A DNA stretch of 64,000 nucleotides from Actinopolymorpha pittospori (GTDB taxonomy: Bacteria; Actinomycetota; Actinomycetes; Propionibacteriales; Actinopolymorphaceae). The notes under the pieces are model-generated. The model saw nothing but the letters and a program-made list of their open reading frames with translations, ran no database searches and had not been told where the DNA came from. This document shows positions 1 to 8,620 of the stretch, piece by piece. The stretch lies in contig NZ_JADBEM010000001.1 of assembly GCF_014873875.1 (NCBI RefSeq), positions 5,394,001 through 5,458,000 of the forward strand. The letters are read 5' to 3'. The position numbers and the translations under genes were made by a program. Numbering within the stretch: position 1 is the first letter of the stretch; every line of letters starts with the position of its first letter.

Positions 1-1
1 C

Positions 2-544
2 CGCTCGGCGTTCGATCCAGCGAGATGCGGCGAGTGTGCGCCGTTGTTCGACCGTACGGGCACGTTGGTTCCGGCCGCGGGGGAGGCGGGACATGGTGTG
101 ACGGCGGACATCTCCCGCCGTACGTTCGAGTTCTTCCTGTACATCATCGGCAACCTGGTCGTCACCCTTGGGCGTGGTGAACACCTGGTTGCCCTGTCCG
201 GGGTCACGACCGTACGGGACGACTTCCTGATCCCTTTGATGCTTGCCGAATCCGGCGCGAGCAGGCGCGGCGGCGCCAAGCGGCTCAACCCTTACCTGAC
301 GGTCGAGCAGCGGGAGTTCCTGGCGAGCCTCCCCGCCGCCGCGGCCGATCCCGGGTCGATCCTCACCGCGATCGCGCCGATGGCGGCCGAGTACCTACGG
401 CGCGGTCGGGTCTACGCCGACACCCACGGCATCGCCTGGCCCGAGCGCTTCGAGGATGCGACGGCCGACCATCTCCACCGGCACCTCGGCCTGGACATCC
501 GGGCTGGGGTAGTGACGCCTCGCGAATCAGAAGGTGTCGCGTAG
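2..544 (+). CDS. Partial nucleotidyltransferase-like protein (C-terminal part)
   Basis: The frame is open from the window edge, so the N-terminus lies outside; a TTG at 44 is only an internal candidate start. The visible 180 residues contain a CGEC pair near the beginning, a helical body with RGGAKRLNPYLTVEQ, and a closing DHLHRHLGLDI stretch. This resembles the helical half of minimal nucleotidyltransferases that modify small hydroxylated compounds, but the catalytic GS...DxD half is not in view, so the function rests on resemblance only. The last 18 bases overlap the end of the convergent nucleotidyltransferase-kinase fusion, which makes a shared history with that gene plausible. Confidence 0.5.
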   Translation, partial: RSAFDPARCGECAPLFDRTGTLVPAAGEAGHGVTADISRRTFEFFLYIIGNLVVTLGRGEHLVALSGVTTVRDDFLIPLMLAESGASRRGGAKRLNPYLTVEQREFLASLPAAAADPGSILTAIAPMAAEYLRRGRVYADTHGIAWPERFEDATADHLHRHLGLDIRAGVVTPRESEGVA

Positions 545-2110
545 CCAACTCTTGCCGGTGGCGTGGCTGTGTAGTCGGTGAATGGGCGCGCAGGTCGACA
601 GGTCGGTCGTGTCGCGGGCTTGGCGGAACCAGCGCCGTAAGGCCCACAGGTCACGGAGGATGGCGTATCCCCGTAGCCGCGCCTCGGCGCCTGGCTGGTT
701 GAGCAGGTTGGCTGCAAGGTTGGCGAGGTGGACGGCGGTGGCCCGGTCGGCCATGAAGTGCAGGTAGCGGAACAGATTTTCCAGGTCGAGGTCCGCCGGC
801 GCGACGCAGGCGGACTCCAGATCAATCGGGATCGCGTGCCCGGTCGGTGTCAACACGGCGTTTCCTGGTGCAGCGTCGGTGTGGTTGAGGGCGAGCGGTA
901 CGAGCGACATCGCTTCGAACGCCTCGCTGAGTAGTTCGGCGAGACGATTGCCGGTGGGCACGTCCAGGACGCCACGTTCGACAAGGGCGGCGAGTCCGGT
1001 GTGTGCCTGTGCAGGGTCGAGGTCGTAGTACCTCGTCGATGTGCATCCAGCCGCTCGGGCCGCCACGATGTCAGTGGTGTGCAGGATCCGTAGTCGGGAC
1101 CACAGATCCGCCAATGCGTCCGTCCTGGCTGTTGGTTGGAGGTCAGGCCATGCCTCGTGGAGGTTCGCGCCGGGCAGCCGGACGCTGACCATCCACTCGT
1201 GTCCGTCGATGATCCCGTGGTCGAGCACCTCGGGGTAGCCAACCTCGGCGGGAATGGCCGGGGCGAGGGCGACCTCTCGGGAAAGTGAGTTCCGCCCGAG
1301 CCTGCCCACTCGTACGACGAAGTCCTCGGCGAGCCACACCTCGTTGGACTGTGCGAACGGGACGCGGGACGCCCGGCTGGTGTTCGTAGCGAATCGCGCG
1401 AGGATCTGGTCGACCCGAGTCCGCATCGCGTCCCGAGCCTGCTCAGCGGCCTCCGCGCTGGGCGGAGACGGAGATGGTGGCGGGGTCGGGGCCGTGCGAT
1501 GTCGCTCGCCTGCTCGTCTGAGCGTCGACAACCAGGGGTGGTCGGGGAAGCGCGATGCGATGTTGTCGATGAGCCATTCGCGGCGTTCGTCGTCGAGCAT
1601 CTCGTGGATGTCGGCGAAGTCCTGCATGTCCTTGGGTCGCAGCGTAGGCGACTTGTACAGGAGCGCGACCTCGGGTCCGACGAACGGTAGGCCGCGTTCG
1701 GTGGTGAGCGTCATCAGTGCGTGTGGACGGCGGACCTTGCCGGTCCCACGGTGGTAGACCCACTCATCTCCATCGGAGGCGGTGAGCATGATGGTGATGG
1801 GGCAGGGGTGGGAGTCGTCAGGTAGCACGAAACCGTGTGGCCCGGGCTTGAGTTGTTCATCCGGCGTCCACTCCCGGCGTTGGCCGGTCTCGGGATGCAC
1901 CAGGACCGGCCGCGGATCACGGAAGGTCTCGGCCAGGTAGTCGAGGTCGCGGTAGAGGACTGCGACGTCCACGTCGCTGTGGGGTCGGCGGACACGCTGG
2001 GCAAACAGGTCCACTGCCCAGCCGCCAGCCACCCAATAGGGGCGGGCGTAGGAACGGAACAGGTCACGAACAATGACGAGCGGTGTCGAGTCTTCGACGA
2101 GGCTCTGCAT
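527..2110 (-). CDS. Fusion of an ANT-like nucleotidyltransferase and an APH-like kinase
   Basis: This 527-residue protein joins two small-molecule-modifying domains. Residues 1-190 carry WVAGGWAVDLF (about 26-36) and the metal-binding SDVDVAVL (45-52), the signature of the aminoglycoside 2''-adenylyltransferase-like family. After a Pro/Ser-rich linker near 205-225, residues 230-527 form an APH-type kinase with the catalytic loop HTDAAPGN (His410, Asp412, Asn417) and IDLE (429-432) for Mg binding. Either domain alone could inactivate a hydroxylated antibiotic; the true substrate is unknown. ATG at 2110 is chosen over the TTG at 2128 because GGAGGAG lies about 8 bases upstream. It overlaps the preceding convergent gene by 18 bases. 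Confidence 0.85.
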   Translation of the reverse strand: MQSLVEDSTPLVIVRDLFRSYARPYWVAGGWAVDLFAQRVRRPHSDVDVAVLYRDLDYLAETFRDPRPVLVHPETGQRREWTPDEQLKPGPHGFVLPDDSHPCPITIMLTASDGDEWVYHRGTGKVRRPHALMTLTTERGLPFVGPEVALLYKSPTLRPKDMQDFADIHEMLDDERREWLIDNIASRFPDHPWLSTLRRAGERHRTAPTPPPSPSPPSAEAAEQARDAMRTRVDQILARFATNTSRASRVPFAQSNEVWLAEDFVVRVGRLGRNSLSREVALAPAIPAEVGYPEVLDHGIIDGHEWMVSVRLPGANLHEAWPDLQPTARTDALADLWSRLRILHTTDIVAARAAGCTSTRYYDLDPAQAHTGLAALVERGVLDVPTGNRLAELLSEAFEAMSLVPLALNHTDAAPGNAVLTPTGHAIPIDLESACVAPADLDLENLFRYLHFMADRATAVHLANLAANLLNQPGAEARLRGYAILRDLWALRRWFRQARDTTDLSTCAPIHRLHSHATGKSWLRDTF

Positions 2111-2165
2111 AGAGGGGCTCCTCCGCAAGAACGTGACGCGGTGAGCTCCGATGAGATCCGGGGGG

Positions 2166-2210
2166 CTACGAGTCGCAAGGAGGCGTCACCGCGCTGAACA
2201 GATCGCGCAT
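2166..2210 (-). CDS. Possible 14-residue leader peptide
   Basis: A short frame MRDLFSAVTPPCDS begins at ATG 2210, closely preceded by GGGAGGTGG, which is a good ribosome binding site. It ends 55 bases before the start of the fusion resistance-type gene. Short leader frames with strong ribosome binding sites precede several antibiotic-inducible resistance genes, where ribosome stalling controls the downstream gene. That role here is inference; no attenuator hairpin was established. Confidence 0.3.
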   Translation of the reverse strand: MRDLFSAVTPPCDS

Positions 2211-2460
2211 GGAAACCACCTCCCTTCCTGCCCCGAGATCCTGGCCAGGCTAACACGCCAAGCGAGCAAAGAATCACGCACTCGGAACTCGCGTGGCTCG
2301 GTCTGAACCAGCACCAGGTGATCGAGAGCCCGCCGGAGAACTCGGATGCGCCCGCCGCATTGCCGGGTTAGGGTCGGCGTCGTGGCGTGACTCTCTCCAA
2401 TCTGTCCCAGCCGTCGGTACTCGTAGTCGACGGCCAGCCGACTGTGTGGAGAGAAGATCG
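2211..2460. other. Divergent intergenic region without further gene
   Basis: This stretch separates the minus-strand leader/fusion gene from the plus-strand kinase gene. It must hold two divergent promoters. A TTAGCCT on the minus strand near 2250 resembles a -10 box, but no convincing -35 partner was seen, and no other coding frame looks real. Confidence 0.4.
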
Positions 2461-3339
2461 ATGATCGACCAACTCGAACGTGCTCGACAACTGCTGCACG
2501 AGATCAATCAGGCACACGACCTTCGGTTCACCCTTCGCGAGCGCTGCAGGGGCGGCGTGGTTGGCGCCTGGCTGCTGACCGACCCGGCCGGTATGCGCGC
2601 GATCCTGAAATGCAACGACCGTATGGCACACCGTATGGCGCGTTTGCCAAGCCTCGTCGACAGAATCCGCTCCGCCGGCTATCCGACGCCGGCCTGGCTG
2701 GCATCTGGTGTGACCGTTGACGGCGCCGCCTATCACATCGTGGATTTCGCGCCAGGCGAACCGATGGCGAGGTCGGCGCTGACCGGACGAACGGCCGCTC
2801 AACTCGTCGAGGTGATCGAAAGTCAAGTTGGCTTGGATCCCGATCCAGTGCAGGACTGGTCCCGCTACGTCAGGGCATGCGCGTTCGAGGAGGGAAAGAG
2901 CGATCCGCGGCCGGTCCTGCGTCGACTCGGCCACTCGGGCGTGGAACTCGTCGAGCATTTCGACGCAGTGCTTGCCCCGTACGCAGCTCTGGACCTGCCC
3001 GGAGGCGATCTCGTACACGGCGACTTCAACACCTGCAACGTCCTGATCCACCACGGTGCCGTCAGCGCGGTCATCGACGTCGATGCATGCGGTAGCGGTA
3101 CCAGGGCCGTCGACTACGCCTGGCTGCTGCGCGAGGCGTATGTCAGGGGAGGCGAACCGCAAGCGATCGCAACGATCCGTCGGGCCGGCGAGGCGGTCGC
3201 CGGCCCGGGTGTGTTGGCGATCTGCGCAGCGGCTACGGCATTCGACATCACACGCTTCCAGCTTGGCCACGACCCAGACAGCCTGCCGTGGGTGCTCGCC
3301 GGCCTGCACCGACTGGCTGACGACCTCCAGCACGGCTAG
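2461..3339 (+). CDS. APH-family phosphotransferase
   Basis: A 292-residue kinase of the aminoglycoside/choline kinase fold. Lys50 in AILK is the likely ATP lysine, the catalytic loop reads HGDFNTCN (His186, Asp188, Asn193) and the metal-binding motif is IDVDACG (Asp206/Asp208). The family phosphorylates aminoglycosides, macrolides, choline or homoserine; the sequence does not identify which. The frame is open further upstream, but ATG 2461 is preferred: GGAGAG lies about 8 bases before it and the upstream residues look non-conserved. It is transcribed divergently from the fusion gene and convergently with the dioxygenase gene that follows. Confidence 0.85.
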   Translation: MIDQLERARQLLHEINQAHDLRFTLRERCRGGVVGAWLLTDPAGMRAILKCNDRMAHRMARLPSLVDRIRSAGYPTPAWLASGVTVDGAAYHIVDFAPGEPMARSALTGRTAAQLVEVIESQVGLDPDPVQDWSRYVRACAFEEGKSDPRPVLRRLGHSGVELVEHFDAVLAPYAALDLPGGDLVHGDFNTCNVLIHHGAVSAVIDVDACGSGTRAVDYAWLLREAYVRGGEPQAIATIRRAGEAVAGPGVLAICAAATAFDITRFQLGHDPDSLPWVLAGLHRLADDLQHG

Positions 3340-3390
3340 CGCCAAACGCCGTCACCGGTGGCAGGGATCCGTCCACACTCACACGCTTGG

Positions 3391-4284
3391 TCAGCCCCAC
3401 TCGTCGAGGCCGAGAAGCTTTCGCCCCAAGCCGGACAGCGGAGGTGGAGGGAACGACTGCTCCCGGCTGTGATAGTCGGCGGGGGTGGGGAGGGGGCTTC
3501 GTGTCTGCCACGACTGGATTCGGCGCGCGCGACGTTCGTCGTAGTCGGGGAAGTCGACCGGCGCCGGGGTCATCGTCACGTACTGGGCCAGACGGATCGC
3601 GGTTGAGGTGTTGTTGCCATTGCCGTGCGGCAGTCGGGTTGTCCAGATGCAAAGATCGCCCGCTCGCATCGGCACCGGGGTGATCTGGTGACCGGACAGG
3701 TCCGGGTTGCGGGGATCCCAGTCGTCGGGTTGTCCAGCGATCCATTCGTCGAGACGACGGTAGATCCCCGGGACGCATTGGAAGCCGCCCATGTCGGCTT
3801 CCGTGTCGGTGAGTGCCACCACGCCGCTGAGAAACAGACCGGTGTCGGGGTTCTTGGACCGGTCGACCGGCTCGCCGGGTTTGGTCAACGACCATCGCAG
3901 CCGATCGAAATGGATGAAGCCGTTGCGGCCATAGTCGGGATGGTGGGGATGGGTCGGCAACTTGACACAGACATTGGCCATGCTGACCCACAATGCGGGT
4001 GTGCCCAGGATCTCGGCGAAGGCCGCGTGAACCGCCGGATGCTCCCGGACCGCCCACATGGACGGGTAGTGAAACATGCGGGGGGTGAATTGGCCCTCGT
4101 TGGTGATAAAGCCCAGCGGGGGCACCTCCGGGTCGCCGTACCACTTCCCGGGATCGTCAACCGACCGGCCGAAATGATCCTCGATATCGGCGACCACGGC
4201 CGCGGTCAGAGTGAGCGGCACCGCCCCACGAACCACGACGTATCCATTGGCATTCAACGTATCGGCCAGCGAAGACATCATCAC
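3391..4284 (-). CDS. Phytanoyl-CoA dioxygenase (PhyH)-family protein
   Basis: A 297-residue Fe(II)/2-oxoglutarate-dependent oxygenase of the PhyH family. The facial-triad HxD is seen in GFIHFDRLRW, the distal histidine in TRLPHGNGNN, and the 2-oxoglutarate-binding arginine in IRLAQYV shortly after. Such enzymes hydroxylate or halogenate small molecules using O2 and 2-oxoglutarate. Three possible starts sit together (GTG-ATG-ATG at 4284-4276), with no strong ribosome binding site. It lies 81 bases downstream of the FAD monooxygenase on the same strand, so it may be the last gene of that group. A second PhyH-family gene lies at 52686. Confidence 0.85.
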   Translation of the reverse strand: MMMSSLADTLNANGYVVVRGAVPLTLTAAVVADIEDHFGRSVDDPGKWYGDPEVPPLGFITNEGQFTPRMFHYPSMWAVREHPAVHAAFAEILGTPALWVSMANVCVKLPTHPHHPDYGRNGFIHFDRLRWSLTKPGEPVDRSKNPDTGLFLSGVVALTDTEADMGGFQCVPGIYRRLDEWIAGQPDDWDPRNPDLSGHQITPVPMRAGDLCIWTTRLPHGNGNNTSTAIRLAQYVTMTPAPVDFPDYDERRARRIQSWQTRSPLPTPADYHSREQSFPPPPLSGLGRKLLGLDEWG

Positions 4285-4365
4285 TTATTTTAGCTGGGCA
4301 TCGCCGTGCCACCCGCGTGCCAGACAACGCTGCCGATGATGGTCAGTCAGGTTGGACGGGCGCGC

Positions 4366-5454
4366 TCACGAGATTGAGCGCAGGGAGCGTTCGACCTCGG
4401 CGAAACCGTATTCGAGCATCTCTGTTTCATAGGCGCGGACAGCGTCCAGAAGCGAGCCGGTCCGCTCGGTGATGCGACGGCACAGCAGGGCCGCGTCCCT
4501 GAGTGCGACGGCAGCACTGGTGCCTTGCGGAACCATCGTGTGGATGGCGTCGCCCATCAACGTGACCGGGACGGTTTCCCAGTGCGGCACCGTTTTCGCT
4601 GTCCGGACCGTCGTGGTGTGGACGGTCTCGGGGGCGGCCAGGCCGACGAGCGCTGCGAGACTTGGATGCCAGTCGGCGACGAGTTCCGCCGCGACCTTCC
4701 ACAGGCCCGCCTTGTCCAACGTGGACAGGTCGACCGGGAACAGGCGGGTGGGTGCGCCAAGCACCCACATCAGGTAGTCCTCACCGCCGGAGAGAAACTC
4801 CTGAGCCGCGAGGGGCATGAACCGGCCATCGGTACCCACGACAGTGCAGAACCCGTCCAACGCCGCCGCCGGCGCGAGCTCGCGAACCGTGTCCGTCAGC
4901 GGTGTCTTGCCGAAGATCTCCGACTGACCGGTCTCCACCACCTCGGCGTGCGGCAGCAACTGGGTGCGGACCCGCGAGTGTGTGCCGTCCGCCGCCACCA
5001 GCAGATCCACGTCGACGACCACCCCGTTCGCGAAGAACACCCGCACCCGGCCATCGTCCAGGAGTTCGTAGCGCTGGAACGACGCGCCCTGGTGGACGTC
5101 GATCCCGGTGAGCAGGATCTGTCGTAGCGTGAGCCGATCGACCGTCAGATGCCGCCCGGTCTCCTCCTCGTCCACCGGCGTCACCAGCATTTCCCGCACG
5201 ACCTGCAGGTGCGGGTCAAGGAGCCGCCAACCTGAGCCGCGCTTGCCAGAGGTGGCCAGGAGCCGGTCGTAGAGAGTGGACGGCAGGCACGCGCGCAACC
5301 CGAGGTCTCCCTCGGGCGCGATGTGTAGGCGATACCCCTGGCTGGACTGGTTCGCGGCTTCCCGTTCGTACAGCGCGACGTCGATCCCCGCTCGGCTCAG
5401 GCCCTGCGCGAGCAGCGGCCCGGCCAATCCAGCCCCCACGACGACAACGTTCAT
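4366..5454 (-). CDS. FAD-dependent aromatic-type monooxygenase
   Basis: A 362-residue group A flavoprotein monooxygenase. The N-terminal Rossmann motif is VVGAGLAGPLLAQ, the NADPH/FAD-linking DG motif is LLVAADGTHSRVR, and the second FAD motif is TLMGDAIHTMVP. Enzymes of this class hydroxylate aromatic rings or oxidise natural products; TetX-type relatives inactivate tetracyclines, but nothing here proves a resistance role. It follows the AraC regulator by 50 bases on the same strand, and both lie downstream of the IS-split esterase, so the three probably formed one operon before the insertion. Confidence 0.88.
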   Translation of the reverse strand: MNVVVVGAGLAGPLLAQGLSRAGIDVALYEREAANQSSQGYRLHIAPEGDLGLRACLPSTLYDRLLATSGKRGSGWRLLDPHLQVVREMLVTPVDEEETGRHLTVDRLTLRQILLTGIDVHQGASFQRYELLDDGRVRVFFANGVVVDVDLLVAADGTHSRVRTQLLPHAEVVETGQSEIFGKTPLTDTVRELAPAAALDGFCTVVGTDGRFMPLAAQEFLSGGEDYLMWVLGAPTRLFPVDLSTLDKAGLWKVAAELVADWHPSLAALVGLAAPETVHTTTVRTAKTVPHWETVPVTLMGDAIHTMVPQGTSAAVALRDAALLCRRITERTGSLLDAVRAYETEMLEYGFAEVERSLRSIS

Positions 5455-5504
5455 GTCGCGAGACTAACGGCCGCCTCGCACAAGCGGCAGCGCTCTCGAC
5501 ACCG

Positions 5505-6410
5505 CTAGCGAGGACGGGACGCCCGCTTGGGCGGCCACGCGACGTCGTCGACCGCAAGAAACGGTGTGAGCGCGACCACGGACGGCGTCATCCCGGCGAA
5601 GGCCATGACGTCTCTGTGAAGGTGGGACTGGTCTGCGTAGCCGCTCTCTGCCGCAACCTGGGAGGCGCTGTAACCGGCGGCGAGGCGGTGGGCCGCGTGG
5701 TCGAAGCGGATGAGTTGGGCGACACGCTTGGGGGTGAGGCCGACCTGCGCGCGGAACCGAGACCAGAGGCGCTTGCGGCTCCATCCGGTCTCGGCAACCA
5801 GCCGCTCGACACGTACCCGCCCTCGACTGGCCACCATCCGTCCCCAGGAGAAGGTGACTTCCGGGTCGACAGTTCGGCCTACGTCGCTCCGGCGAGCGAG
5901 CTCAGCCTCCGCGATCGCGAACCGTTCCTCCCACGACCCGGCGGCTCGCAATCGCTCCTGGACTCGTACGGCCTCTCGTCCCCAGAGGTCGTCGAGGGCG
6001 ACCACCGTCCCGCCCAGTTCTGAGGAAGCGCCCAGGACCGCGTGCGCGACCATCGGCGAAAGCCGCAACTGAAGACACTCGGAACTTCTGGCCAACCCCC
6101 GCGCTCGAGCCCTGTTGGGCGCGAGCCCGGCGACGACGCGTTCTCGCTGCTGCGAACCACAGCCGTCTTCGAGGACGAACGGTTGGTCGCCGAGGTCGAG
6201 GAGCACCGTGACCGCGGGGTGCGGGACCAACGCAAGGTCGTGGAACTCATTCGCTTGATCGCCGAACCCCGCCATGACGACCCCCGGCAGCCGGCCAGGA
6301 CGCGACGGGACCGTGATCTCCCATCGAGGTACTCCGGCGAACCGGCTCGGGTGATCGCACGCTCGACAGCTAGGACCCACGTCGTCGCCGATCAGCCTCA
6401 GCTGGCCCAC
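5505..6410 (-). CDS. AraC-family transcriptional regulator
   Basis: A protein of up to 301 residues with a C-terminal double helix-turn-helix. The second helix region reads SGYADQSHLHRDVMAF followed by GMTPSVV, the classic AraC signature. The N-terminal half (WEITVPSRPGRLPGVVMAGF onwards) is a ligand or dimerisation domain of a type common in actinobacteria. The start is uncertain: GTG 6410 and GTG 6380 are both possible. With GTG 6410 the gene overlaps the true end of the esterase (stop at 6398) by 13 bases, which implies translational coupling in the original operon. The IS lies directly upstream and could be polar or supply a new promoter. Confidence 0.85.
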   Translation of the reverse strand: MGQLRLIGDDVGPSCRACDHPSRFAGVPRWEITVPSRPGRLPGVVMAGFGDQANEFHDLALVPHPAVTVLLDLGDQPFVLEDGCGSQQRERVVAGLAPNRARARGLARSSECLQLRLSPMVAHAVLGASSELGGTVVALDDLWGREAVRVQERLRAAGSWEERFAIAEAELARRSDVGRTVDPEVTFSWGRMVASRGRVRVERLVAETGWSRKRLWSRFRAQVGLTPKRVAQLIRFDHAAHRLAAGYSASQVAAESGYADQSHLHRDVMAFAGMTPSVVALTPFLAVDDVAWPPKRASRPR

Positions 6411-6522
6411 ACCTGGCGCTCGGCACTGTCGGGATCGTCGACGACGGTGATCCCCTCGTCGATGAGCGCGGTGGACCGGTCGGCCAGGTTGTATCGGGGC
6501 CAGCCCGGGTCGCCGTCGCTAA
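6398..6522 (-). pseudogene. 3' end of the IS-interrupted carboxylesterase
   Basis: Read on the minus strand from the IS edge, codons 6520 to 6401 encode 40 residues beginning SDGDPGWPRYNLADR and ending RQVWAS, then TGA at 6398. A GDPGWPxY segment close to the C-terminus is typical of type B carboxylesterases. It continues exactly where the other half, beyond the IS, stops making sense (WIHFI). Joined without the IS and one CTAA copy, the gene reads WIHFISDGDPGWP in frame. The fragment has no start of its own. Confidence 0.9.
6519..6522. repeat. Target-site duplication, left copy (CTAA)
   Basis: CTAA at 6519-6522 is repeated at 8617-8620 immediately outside the terminal inverted repeats. A fifth base (G before it) also matches, so the duplication could be GCTAA with an asymmetric IS end; the symmetric ends favour four bases. 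Confidence 0.8.
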
Positions 6523-6537
6523 CGCTGATTCTCGCGC
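6523..6537. repeat. IS terminal inverted repeat, left
   Basis: CGCTGATTCTCGCGC, matching 12 of 15 bases of the inverted right end at 8602-8616. Confidence 0.8.
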
Positions 6538-6559
6538 AGCGGATTCAACCCCAGTTTGA

Positions 6560-8305
6560 TCACTCGTATTCGTAGCGGAGGTGTCGTCCGCCCCACCAGG
6601 GGACTTCGGTGGTGGGGAGGTCGGCGTGGCGGAGGACGGGTGAGTAGGCGCGTCGGTCGAGGCGGACGATGGTTTCGTTATCGCGGTTTTCGATTGTGCC
6701 GCCGGTGGAGAGGAATCGGCGTTGCAGGGTGTCGGGTGTGGCGGTGGCGTAGCCGGGGAGGCGTCGGCGGAGCGCGGCGCAGATGGTGTGGGCGAGTACG
6801 GAGAGCACGACGTCGAGGTCGATGTTGAGGGGGACCGCGCCGGCGAGGGCGTCCAGGCCGAAGGAGCGGATGGCTTCGGCGAGGCGTTGTTCGATGTTCA
6901 TCCGCCTGGCGTAGGCCTCGATCACGTGTTTGGTCGGGGTGGTGCGATTGTTGGTGATCAGGATGGTGGGTTCGTCGTGCCCGAGTCCGGTGATGGCGAG
7001 TTGGCGTAGCGTGCTGGGGTAGGCCGAGAGTGTGGCGGCGGGGTCTTCGATCACGCGGACACGGCGGGTTTTCCCGCCCGCTCGGGCGATGGTGAGTGGT
7101 GTCCAGTCCTTGGCGGGCAAGGCATGTAGGTGTTCGGTGAGTTTCGGGGTGCGGGCGCGCAGGGTGATGAAGGCGATGCCGCGGGCGTCGAGGTCGGCGA
7201 GCTGGGCCTGGGTGGTGACCTTGGAATCGAAGATCAACAGTTTCGGGTCCGCTCCGGAGGTTGTGCGCCAGTGGTCGGCGAAGGCGAGGATTTCGTTGTT
7301 CTGGTTGGCTTTGGCGAGGTCGGCGTTGGCGTAGAGCAGGGTGTGGGTGGCCGCGTCTTCGGCGAAGAAGGTCAACACTGAGCGGGTGCGTTGCGAACGT
7401 CTGGGCACGTAGTGTTTTTCCAACGCGGGGTCGGCGCCCCAGTGCATGACGGCGTGGAAGTCGAGGTTGATCGCCTCGCCGTGCGCGAGCCCTGCGGCGA
7501 GGCTGGCTTTGTCCAGTGCGGCAAGGAATCGTTGTTGCCGGGTGTGGTCGAGCCGGTAGGAGTAGGTGGTCAGCGCGGTGGCCTTGGGCAGGCTGGTCAG
7601 CCCGGCGAACAACGCCGCACCGGGGTCGGTGGCGATGTCGTCGATGTGGGAGACGCGGCGGGTGGTGGTGAGTTTGATCGCCAGCAGCGACAGGATCGAG
7701 CTGATCGCCGGGATCACAGACGTGCCGGGATAGCCCGCGGCCCGCACCAGGCCGGGCAGGTCCAGTGCCACCAGATCGGGGATGGTCAGCAGTAGCCCGG
7801 CCATCCGGGTGTCGGCGTGGGCGGGCAGGACGGCGAAGTCGATCACCTTGGTGCGGGGCTGGGATTCGCGTCGGGGTAGGCCGCGCTCGGCGTGCGGACG
7901 GGGCCACAAGCGTGGGAACCCTTCCTCGGCCAGGACTTCGGCGACCCCGGTGCGGTTGAGCGGAGTGTCCTCCTCGGCGAGCGCGGCAGCGATCTCCTGG
8001 GCCGAGTGGCCCAACCGGCGCAGCTCGATGATCCTGGTGCGGGCCGCTTCCTTGGCCGGGGCCGTCTTCGGGCCCGGACGCGAGCTCTGGAAGAACTCGC
8101 AGCGTCCGGCCCGGAAGTCCCGCACCAGCGACTGCAGCGTCGTCAGGGTGTAGCCGAAGCGGGTCGCCGCCTCCGCCGCTGAGACTCCCTCGAACAGGTA
8201 CGCGCGCAGTGCCTCGTAACGACGCTGGTTCGCCGCTGCTGGGGCGGCGAAGTACTCACTGCCCCGACGGGCCGCTTCTGGGGTGGATATCGCTGCTTGT
8301 TCCAC
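6560..8305 (-). CDS. DDE transposase, IS4-like superfamily
   Basis: A 581-residue transposase. Residues 25-140 hold helix-turn-helix segments (LRAYLFEGVSAAEAATRFGY) followed by a second DNA-binding region. The catalytic acids appear to be Asp282 in INLDFHAVMHWG, Asp360 in LLIFDSKVTTQ and Glu472 in YARRMNIEQRLAEAI. The last follows the Y-(2)-R-(3)-E spacing typical of IS4-type enzymes, although the usual following lysine is replaced. The start is GTG 8305. The gene is full length and unbroken, so the element may still move. It runs in the same direction as the esterase it interrupts. Confidence 0.9.
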   Translation of the reverse strand: MEQAAISTPEAARRGSEYFAAPAAANQRRYEALRAYLFEGVSAAEAATRFGYTLTTLQSLVRDFRAGRCEFFQSSRPGPKTAPAKEAARTRIIELRRLGHSAQEIAAALAEEDTPLNRTGVAEVLAEEGFPRLWPRPHAERGLPRRESQPRTKVIDFAVLPAHADTRMAGLLLTIPDLVALDLPGLVRAAGYPGTSVIPAISSILSLLAIKLTTTRRVSHIDDIATDPGAALFAGLTSLPKATALTTYSYRLDHTRQQRFLAALDKASLAAGLAHGEAINLDFHAVMHWGADPALEKHYVPRRSQRTRSVLTFFAEDAATHTLLYANADLAKANQNNEILAFADHWRTTSGADPKLLIFDSKVTTQAQLADLDARGIAFITLRARTPKLTEHLHALPAKDWTPLTIARAGGKTRRVRVIEDPAATLSAYPSTLRQLAITGLGHDEPTILITNNRTTPTKHVIEAYARRMNIEQRLAEAIRSFGLDALAGAVPLNIDLDVVLSVLAHTICAALRRRLPGYATATPDTLQRRFLSTGGTIENRDNETIVRLDRRAYSPVLRHADLPTTEVPWWGGRHLRYEYE

Positions 8306-8601
8306 GATTCAACTACAGCAAGCGACACGATCGCGGTCAACGTGACACGCCGATCACTGGCGGCGACAGAGCGCAACGGCAGCCATCGCTGCGTCTCTCC
8401 CGCCGTCGTACTCCAAGTGAGATCGTGCTCGCTCATCACATCCGGGTCGGACGACAATCCGAAATCCGCCACAACAGGCAGTCAGATCGACCCTGACCGA
8501 TCACCCGCTTTGGGCGCAACGACCATCACAATCACATGCCCATAGGCGAAAGCAGCCCGGAGCCGCCCAACATCCTGGAGCCACCGACGCGCCACCGCTA
8601 G

Positions 8602-8616
8602 ACACGAGAATCGGCG
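8602..8616. repeat. IS terminal inverted repeat, right
   Basis: Read inward on the minus strand this is CGCCGATTCTCGTGT, pairing with the left end. It supplies the false C-terminus SADSRV and an in-frame TAG to the truncated esterase. Confidence 0.8.
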
Positions 8617-8620
8617 CTAA
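8617..8620. repeat. Target-site duplication, right copy (CTAA)
   Basis: Second copy of CTAA, directly abutting the right IS end and lying inside the esterase coding sequence. Confidence 0.8.

Larger units (their letters stand above)
6523..8616 (-). mobile_element. Complete insertion sequence, about 2.09 kb, inserted in an esterase gene
   Basis: The element carries one transposase gene, imperfect terminal inverted repeats (left CGCTGATTCTCGCGC, right read inward CGCCGATTCTCGTGT; 12 of 15 match) and a CTAA target duplication. The two flanks are the halves of one carboxylesterase gene, which fixes the borders independently of the repeats. About 310 bases upstream of the transposase, within the element, hold no obvious gene and probably its promoter. 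The intact transposase and clean duplication suggest a recent insertion. The transposase belongs to the DDE IS4-like superfamily; the exact IS family cannot be named from sequence reading alone. Confidence 0.92.

Noticed and set aside
6678..7907. 409-residue minus frame inside the IS
   Set aside because: It is an Arg/Pro-rich shadow in another frame of the transposase.
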